Below, in pieces: positions 57,893 through 64,000 of a DNA stretch of 64,000 nt. The notes beneath the pieces are model-generated. The model was not told the DNA's origin, made no database searches, and was given only the letters and a program-made list of their open reading frames with translations. The stretch's first letter is position 1. Each line of letters begins with the position of its first letter. The stretch spans positions 27,004,353-27,068,352 of the forward strand of contig NC_092807.1 in NCBI RefSeq assembly GCF_040954645.1. Reading direction: 5' to 3'. The translations under genes were made by a program, and so were the position numbers. The DNA comes from Diabrotica undecimpunctata. Lineage: Eukaryota > Arthropoda > Insecta > Coleoptera > Chrysomelidae.

Positions 57893-58399
57893 AATTTTAG
57901 ACTTACTCATAATCTATTTTATTAAACCTAGTATCGGTTTTTGACCACTACAATTTTCTGGTCAACTTCAGGTTTCCGCTTAAAATGTTAAAACCATTAC
58001 AAATCGTAACTAAAAGAGTTCTGTCAGGTATGTTGCAAATAGTGCCAATATTACCTATATGTGGTTGTAGAAATGCATGTACTGAATGCTCATTTATGCT
58101 ATAATGTTGTTTATTAATCTTTATAATGTGAAATAAAGTTGGAGACTATTAGACAACTCAACATTAGCATGAATGAGCATTCAGTACATGCTTTTCTAAC
58201 AAAAATCCTTGCACATGCATGTAAGTACTATTTATGTACTTCCTCAGATTATACATGAGTAATAGAACTCTTTTAGTTACGATTTGCAATCGTTTTAGCA
58301 TTTTAAAATAACCGATCCGGAGACCTGAAGATGACCAGACAATTATAGTGGTCAAAACCGGTCATAGGTTTAATAAAATAGATTGTAAGTCTAAAATTT
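57893..58399. mobile_element. Foldback element with hammerhead-like motif in each arm
   Basis: AAATTTTAGACTTAC at 57893 is mirrored at 58399. The arms (57893-58125 and 58130-58399) match with indels through TTATTAAACCTA, CTGGTCA..TTCAGGT, TCGTAACTAAAAGAGTTCT and GCATGTACTGAATGCTCAT. There is almost no loop. It has no ORF. Its plan resembles that of the element at 27612-29482. Confidence 0.7.
58325..58357 (+). ncRNA. Hammerhead-like motif, copy 4 (decayed)
   Basis: CTGAAGA, one T, stem GACCA/TGGTC around an 11-base loop, then AAAA in place of GAAA. The opposite arm carries CTGAAGT at 57972-57966 (minus). It has the same plan as the other copies but with changed core bases. Confidence 0.25.
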
Positions 58400-58614
58400 G
58401 AAGTTATATAAACATATGATATGAACTTTTATAAACACACTTATAATAATAATTATAACCTACTACGAGAACGTCAAAAAGACAATTTTTTTTTATTTAG
58501 AATTGCAGCATCAACCATTAAAGGTTATTAGCGGGTTTTACATATTTTACAGTAACAAAATATACTAATTGCAAATTAAATTACAAATAATAAATCATAA
58601 ATTACAAAATAATA

Positions 58615-58676
58615 TACAGATAACGACATTGTTTTGTTGACCATAGGAATTAAGATTTGTTGCAATCCCATCTCTA
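58615..58676. repeat. 62-bp repeat shared with 44211-44272
   Basis: TACAGATAACGACATTG...CAATCCCATCTCTA occurs in both places in the same orientation with one mismatch. At 44211 it adjoins the 5' side of an RTE endonuclease; here no coding sequence follows. Confidence 0.9.
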
Positions 58677-59832
58677 TTTTATAAAAATTTTATAAAAACT
58701 GTCACTATCTATACTATATTCACACAACTGAAACTAATCACTATATTATATTGTGATAGTGCATAATAATGGTTTCTTGTTCTCAACGTAGTTGCAGTAG
58801 CAGAAGCAATTTTAATAAAAAATCTTAAAGAATAACGTTCCACAGGTTAGTATACAAATATGTAAACAAAGTAATGGCCCGTACTTCAGAGAACAAAATA
58901 ATAGTATTCATAAAAAATCTTATAAGTAAGCTAGATCGTGCTATTCTTGAGAATACTCAAATATCTTCATCCTAAATATCTTAAAATTTCTTGTTAACTA
59001 CTGCAACATAATTATTTTTATTTCTACACAGTATTTCCATTGTGATATTCGGCAGATATTCAATTTTGTTTTTTTTTCTTTTCTAACTATGTTAATTGAA
59101 CTAAATTTTTAAGTGTAAGTTAATTTGTAGTTATCAAATATATAAGTTGTAAAATGGAACGTATTTACCATTTAAAATATTATTTATACTATTATCTCTT
59201 TCAGATACAACTTGTTAAAACTTTATGTATAATATGTCGTGTTTTTAGTGTTTACCGCGGGATAAATAAATCATAGTTTATTAAAAATGTATTGCACTTT
59301 TTTGAATTATGATTAAATCTTCTGAATAACTAGTCATATTTGTATAGTAGTTTTAATATTATTGAGCCAGGCCCTGATTCCACCGCCATATTGGTATGAT
59401 CGTTAGCCACACCTACTGACGCCGTTTTTAATACACATGTTAGTATGCTCATAGCTTCTCCATAAATTCTAACTCGATGGTTTTTGCCTATTAAAACAAG
59501 TAACATCATTTGCCAAGAATATTTCAAGGTAATCATTCAGTAACCGACAGGTCCTTCTTGAAATCATGTCATTGTCTGTCTGTCTGTTGGTCTATGTGTT
59601 AGTACGATAATCAGATAACAATAAAGCAACCATCTAGATCGTTAAGTGCTAATTATGTATCAATAAAAGGACACCCCAATTTTGACAACTATAAAAGAAC
59701 ACTTGAGATGCCAATTATATTGTTAAGGCTTTGAATAGCTACTTCTCAGGTGTAGTTTGGTCTTATCTTAATGAAAATTGTACAATGAGAAATATGAAAG
59801 GGACAAATAAAGAATTATATTAACTAATCATA
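58677..59832. other. No gene recognised
   Basis: The minus-strand ORF 59536-59330 (VLKTASVGVANDHTNMAVES) has a less AT-driven composition than its neighbours and might be a fragment of an unknown repeat, but I cannot assign it. Confidence 0.35.
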
Positions 59833-59997
59833 TTCAGTGAACGGCTAAATTATGGAATATTATCATTATTTCGAGAACCGTCGAGTTTTGAGGGAAATCC
59901 AGAAACAGGTCGATTTTTGTTATAAAATACCCATCTTATAACGTACATGGAGTAGGGATGACGTCAACGGTGTGAGTGTAGTGACATAACCGTTAAT

Positions 59998-60072
59998 TTC
60001 TTCTTTTTCTCCTTCCTTTATTGGGTAATATCCCAGGGGATAATTTGCCCAGCTAATTCAGGGAGGATATTC
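59998..60072 (-). mobile_element. 75-bp LINE 3'-end insertion in the left TIR
   Basis: It is flanked by the 10-bp duplication AACCGTTAAT (59988-59997, 60073-60082). It is absent from the other TIR, which gives the empty-site sequence. On the minus strand it ends in GGAGAAAAAGAAG, the tail type of the LINEs in this window. It is an extreme 5' truncation. Confidence 0.75.
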
Positions 60073-60543
60073 AACCGTTAATGTTTTTAAGTAGAAATTG
60101 GTATATTACGACACCTCATTTGAAGAAGAATTTAATTCTCTATTTAACGACATTACATTTTTATCTAAAATATTTTTTTAAGGGTACAAAAACAATTTTT
60201 TTTTAATTTAAATTCAACTAAATTACAACTAATGATTTAATTCATAATATACTTTAAAGTACCCAAATTATGCATAACAATTATTTTAAATTAAATGTTC
60301 GAAATGTCATCCATCGGTTCCTCTGCTATGACTTTCTGAAGTAAATACTTAAAAAAAGCAAAAATAAGTAAAAATAATATTGGACACAAAAAGTTATCTC
60401 ATAAACACTGAAACTTGTTGTCAAATGTTAATTCAAGCAAGTGATAGTGGCATAGTTACTGTAATATTTATTGACGTAAATGTTTTGATTTTGTGAATTG
60501 TAATCAGTTGTCAATTGTAATTTTTACTTTTGAATACTAAATT

Positions 60544-61575
60544 ATGGCTCACCTCAATGAAACACAACGCAAAGAAATATTCATTCTTAGCGGATGCGGA
60601 GATAAAAAGAGAACACAGAACGATGTATGCAATCTATTCAACGGAAAATTTGGAGAAACTGGGCACGTTAAACATATTCCAAACGCTGGGCGTCCTAAAA
60701 TTGAAGACAATGTAAAACTTGATATTTTATTAAATATACATGACAATCCTCACAGTAGTTCAACACAAATGGGTGAATATGCTGGAGTTTTCCAACGATC
60801 GGTATTACGCATTTAAAAAAAAGAAAAATACCATCCCTACAAAATTCAACTACATCAGGAATTAAACGACGACGATCCCGATCGCCGGCTTCAATTTTCT
60901 GAAATTATGCAGGATTTATGTATCCGCAATCCACATTTCATCAATAAAATCCTTTTTTCCGATGAAGCCACATTTTTTATACATGGTACCGTAAATCGTC
61001 AAAATAGCAAATATTGGAGTCAAGAAAACCCACGTTGGATGACTGAGTCACACACGCAATATCCTCAGAAAGTAAATGTATGGACAGGGTTCATTAATGA
61101 CAGAATCATTGGCCCTTTTTTCTCTGAAGAAAATCTAACAGGAGAACATTATTTAACTTTTTTGAGAAATCAACTTATACCTGTCCTTGCTAACATGTAT
61201 CCAAATGCCAATAATCCAAATTCTGTGTTGAAAATATCTGGTTTCAACAAGATGGATCCACTTCGTATTACGCACGTGAATTACGTCAATTTTTAAATCA
61301 TTGCTTTTCCAGGAGGTGGGTCGGAAGACGAGGTTTTATACAGTAGCCAGCAAGGCCGCCAGATCTAACACCTCTAGACTTTTTCCTGTGGGGTTACATA
61401 AAATCAAAAATTTATGTCAATAGACCCCAAAACTTACAGGACTTGAAAAATAGAATTAGGCATGAAATAAGTCTAATTACTCCAGAAGTCATCCGCAATA
61501 TACTTGATGAATGTGTCCGTAGATTCGCATATTGACAAGAAACCGATGGATGGCATTTAGAACATTTAATTTAAA
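60544..61575 (+). pseudogene. Mariner-like transposase, nearly full length, frameshifted
   Basis: Starts at ATG 60544 (MAHLNETQRKEIFILSGCGD, helix-turn-helix region) and stays open to 60815, including HIPNAGRPKIEDNVKLDILL. A stop and small deletion follow. The second open block starts at 60907 and has NKILFSDEATFFIHG (first Asp), GVNRQNSKYW-like text and VWTGFINDRIIGPFF. After a frameshift near 61235, IWFQQDGSTSYYAREL gives the second Asp and DLTPLDFFLWGYIKSKIYVN the third, with one TAG between them near 61342. The last two Asp are 41 residues apart, counting the stop. The C-terminus is DGWHLEHLI at about 61545-61571. All catalytic residues survive, but it is broken in at least three places. 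Confidence 0.85.
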
Positions 61576-61946
61576 ATAATTATTATTCATAATTTGGTTA
61601 CTTTAAAGTACATTATGAATTAAATCATTAATTGTAATTTAGTTGAATTTAAATTAAAAAAAATTGTTTTTGTACCCTTAAAAAAATATTTTAGTTAAAA
61701 ATGTAACGTCGTTAAATAGAGAATTAAATTCTCGTTTAAATGAGGTGTCGCATTATACCCATTTCTATTTAAAAAAATTAACGATTAAGTCACTACACCT
61801 ACACCGTCATCCCTACTCCATCCCTACTACATGTACGTTATAACATGGGTATTTTAGAACAAAAATCGACCTGTTTCGGGATTTCCCTCAAAACGACGGT
61901 TCTCGAAATAATGATAATATTCCATAATTTAACCGTTCACTGTTTA

Positions 61947-64000
61947 TTAAATATAAAGAAAATAAAAATTTAGTGAGCACACCTTGCCTAAAGCTTTATA
62001 ATTTATTAAAAATGTAAAAATATACTTATGACAATAAATATATCTGGACAAGAGGCTGAATGTAGTCTTCATATGGAGATAAAGTTAGGTTTCACAAGGA
62101 AATGTATGCAGGCTTCACATAGAGATGAGTTATTTAAGAGTATAGTTGGTACCTTTGATGGTCAGGAGTGTTTTCAATCCCCGCGAGGAGGAATCACCCG
62201 GAAGTAGAAAATCCTAATCAAAAAGCAGCTATATGTATATGTAATCAACGAACTGAAAAGAATATCAGTTAACGTCCTCGAAATAAGTGAGTTAAAAGAT
62301 CCAAGGAAAAAACATTGCAACATGGAGAACACACACTCTACTACTTTAACAATCATTTACCAAATTACTTAATTGGCGTTGGTATGACAATAAGAGGAAA
62401 CCTCAACCAGTCTGTGATTAACTGTAGCTCTCGCAAATTGAAGCATAACTCTCTAATTACAGCTCAAGACCTGTTCAGTCAATATCAATATACCACACGT
62501 TTTATAAAAAATTAAAAGACAATGAAGATTGTAAGCTTTGGAATAAATACATAGATAACTATTTGTACCGCAAATTCCCAGATTTTTTACCAAGGAACAT
62601 CTCAAAGAAGCATCTAATGTATTAAGTTCAAAAGTCACTAATAAATAAAGACATATTCAAATTGAAACAAGGAAAACAACACAATGTTAGCAAAAAAGTT
62701 TAATAAATCTAAAAATATGGTAGGATTGCAAATGAAAAAGCATTTCAGATCAATAAACTTAATGAGACATGTTATAAAAATCCGGACAGGGGCCCCTTCT
62801 AGCTCCATTCCAAAAATGATAAGAAGATGCTGATCTTCATGTTTATGTTTTTCTCTCATACGTTATTGTCCCTTCTTGAATTGTTGCTTTAATACTTCAT
62901 GGATACCACGACACTAACTTCTCTTTATCTGCTACTAGCCCAGTAGGGTTATGGGCTAAAAGAGGTCGAGGGATAAAAAAGGTCGAAAAATGTTTCGCAG
63001 ATATCTGAAGCTTTTAAGACATAGGTGGGGGTTACTAGATGACGAATATATGAAAAGGTACTCGTATTTTTACCTTGCGTTTTTTTTAAACAATAATTTA
63101 TGGTCACAATTTGATTTTTTGTCTACAAGTTTTTTCCCTTATATTTTAAATAAAAAATATTTATATCATTTATTTATATTAAGAATATCTTTATTTTCCC
63201 GTTTTTTTCAATTAAAATTGATAAATAATTTACGGAGATATTTGCAAAAAAGCAGATTTTTTTGCTCTAATTTATAAATTTTATTAATTTTTTTATTAAC
63301 AAAATAAAATGTTATTAATACATCTGAACATCGAGGTTTTACCGTCTTTTAGATTTGTGCGAAATTTCCCCCAGATCGGTCAAATAGTTTAAAAGCTATT
63401 TTATTTATTTATCCCTGAGGCTAATTATTTAAACTATTGAACTTGCCCTATGAATGATGCTAGACACATTTAGCAAATTTCATAGGATTCTTTAAGACTT
63501 AAACTATCTCAGAAGTTAAATGCATATTACGTTTTCATCGAAATTATTTACTAAATAAACGTTTGAAAAAGGTTGAATATTTTTCAAGCTACAGACTTGT
63601 ACGTACAACCATTGGATAGCTGGTAAACAAACTCACATTAAAAAAAAACCTTCTATGACCAATAGGAACGAAGTTAGAGACTATTTTTAAAAACATAGTA
63701 TCTCCATTGTTTATAAACATTAAGAAGTAAAATTTGCACAAATTTTGAATGAAAATCTAAACTTTATATTGAAACTTATATCTATAAAATTGATCCAATT
63801 TTTCGAAAATTACAGCCCTTCGAAACGAAGGTACTTTCGAAAGATGGACATAGGAAAGTGGAGGGAAAACTGTTTCAGCTCCGTTTTTTTTCGACATGGA
63901 AACTTCAACTTCTTTTGATTTCTGGGGTAGCTCGTCGAAATATGAATAACTACATAGTTTTCACTGGCCGGAAAATATGGGAAACCTCGGAAAAATTAAG
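61947..64000. other. No gene recognised
   Basis: A possible decayed coding patch lies at 62460-62615: after a frame change it reads ELF/DLFSQYQYTTRFIKKL and NKYIDNYLYRKFPDFLPRNI. It is too short to assign. The ORFs at 62990-63277 and 62638-62859 are compositionally biased. From about 63400 on, the text looks like a dispersed repeat. Confidence 0.4.

Larger units (their letters stand above)
59833..61944 (+). mobile_element. Mariner-like transposon (DD41D type) with TIRs of about 400 bp
   Basis: The TIRs run from 59833 to about 60319 (including a 75-bp insertion and its 10-bp duplication) and from about 61541 to 61944. They start TTCAGTGAACGG / AACAGTGAACGG and are flanked by TA (59831-59832, 61945-61946). 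Landmarks such as GGAATATTATCATTATTTCG and ACACCTCATTT occur inverted in both. The inner part of the right TIR overlaps the last codons of the transposase. Confidence 0.9.

Noticed and set aside
62990..63277. 95-codon plus-strand ORF
   Set aside because: Phe/Leu/Tyr-rich translation expected from AT-rich noncoding DNA; no conserved pattern.
1..64000. tRNA and rRNA genes
   Set aside because: No convincing T-loop plus acceptor pairing or rRNA core text was seen on either strand by eye.

Overview
This window reads as AT-rich, repeat-saturated DNA from a large insect genome. Nearly every recognisable protein fragment is a eukaryotic transposon, and the one clear host gene carries standard GT..AG introns. 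A leaf-beetle-like (Diabrotica-type) genome would fit the LINE, pogo and DDE mix, but that is an impression, not a proof. There are no prokaryotic features: no operons, ribosome-binding sites or CRISPR.

Layout: (1) 1-5429 holds the 5' part of a minus-strand host gene with a MENTAL domain (STARD3/STARD3NL family). Its 4.5-kb second intron carries a hAT scrap and a broken CR1/jockey-type LINE with a perfect 57-bp palindrome. (2) 5985-9665 has a TIR element and a Tigger/pogo remnant split by a complete-length Tc1 element. (3) 11692-13108 is a Mutator-like (FLYWCH/MULE) element with TIRs and an 8-bp duplication, followed by a MITE and a hAT scrap. (4) 15181-21190 is a 6-kb element with matching ends, a 4-bp target duplication and a broken DDD transposase (Sola-like). 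It has a hAT inserted in it with a perfect 8-bp duplication, and that hAT has a mariner-type MITE in its intron. (5) 21310-27325 has a LINE fragment, then a pogo element with a C-terminal PHD-like finger, split by a LINE that is itself split by an LTR-bounded insertion. (6) 27480-30310 is a Sailor-like DDE transposase split by a 1.9-kb foldback (Penelope-like) element with an 11-bp target duplication. (7) 31714-36870 has a second hAT related to the first, a copia scrap and a piggyBac remnant. (8) 37030-44272 is LINE-rich: an RTE copy facing an inverted copy (a 640-bp-arm hairpin), a LINE inserted just after a THAP-like start, and an RTE endonuclease split by a 610-bp non-autonomous retroelement. 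(9) 44757-50611 has a mutated mariner fragment, a gypsy integrase with a complete 158-bp 3' LTR, a Penelope GIY-YIG domain and a long Sailor-like transposase. (10) 50965-61944 has more LINE insertions, a TIR element with a two-exon ORF, two hairpin elements and a DD41D mariner with 400-bp TIRs. The last 2 kb has no gene that I can recognise.

The genes do not form a pathway. The window records repeated insertion of selfish elements into one another, and precise target duplications allow several insertion orders to be worked out. The most unusual recurring signal is a short hammerhead-ribozyme-like motif (CTGANGA, one base, a stem, then GAAA). It occurs at four places, two of them inside foldback elements, and may mark Penelope-type ends. 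I found no clear previously undescribed cellular system.
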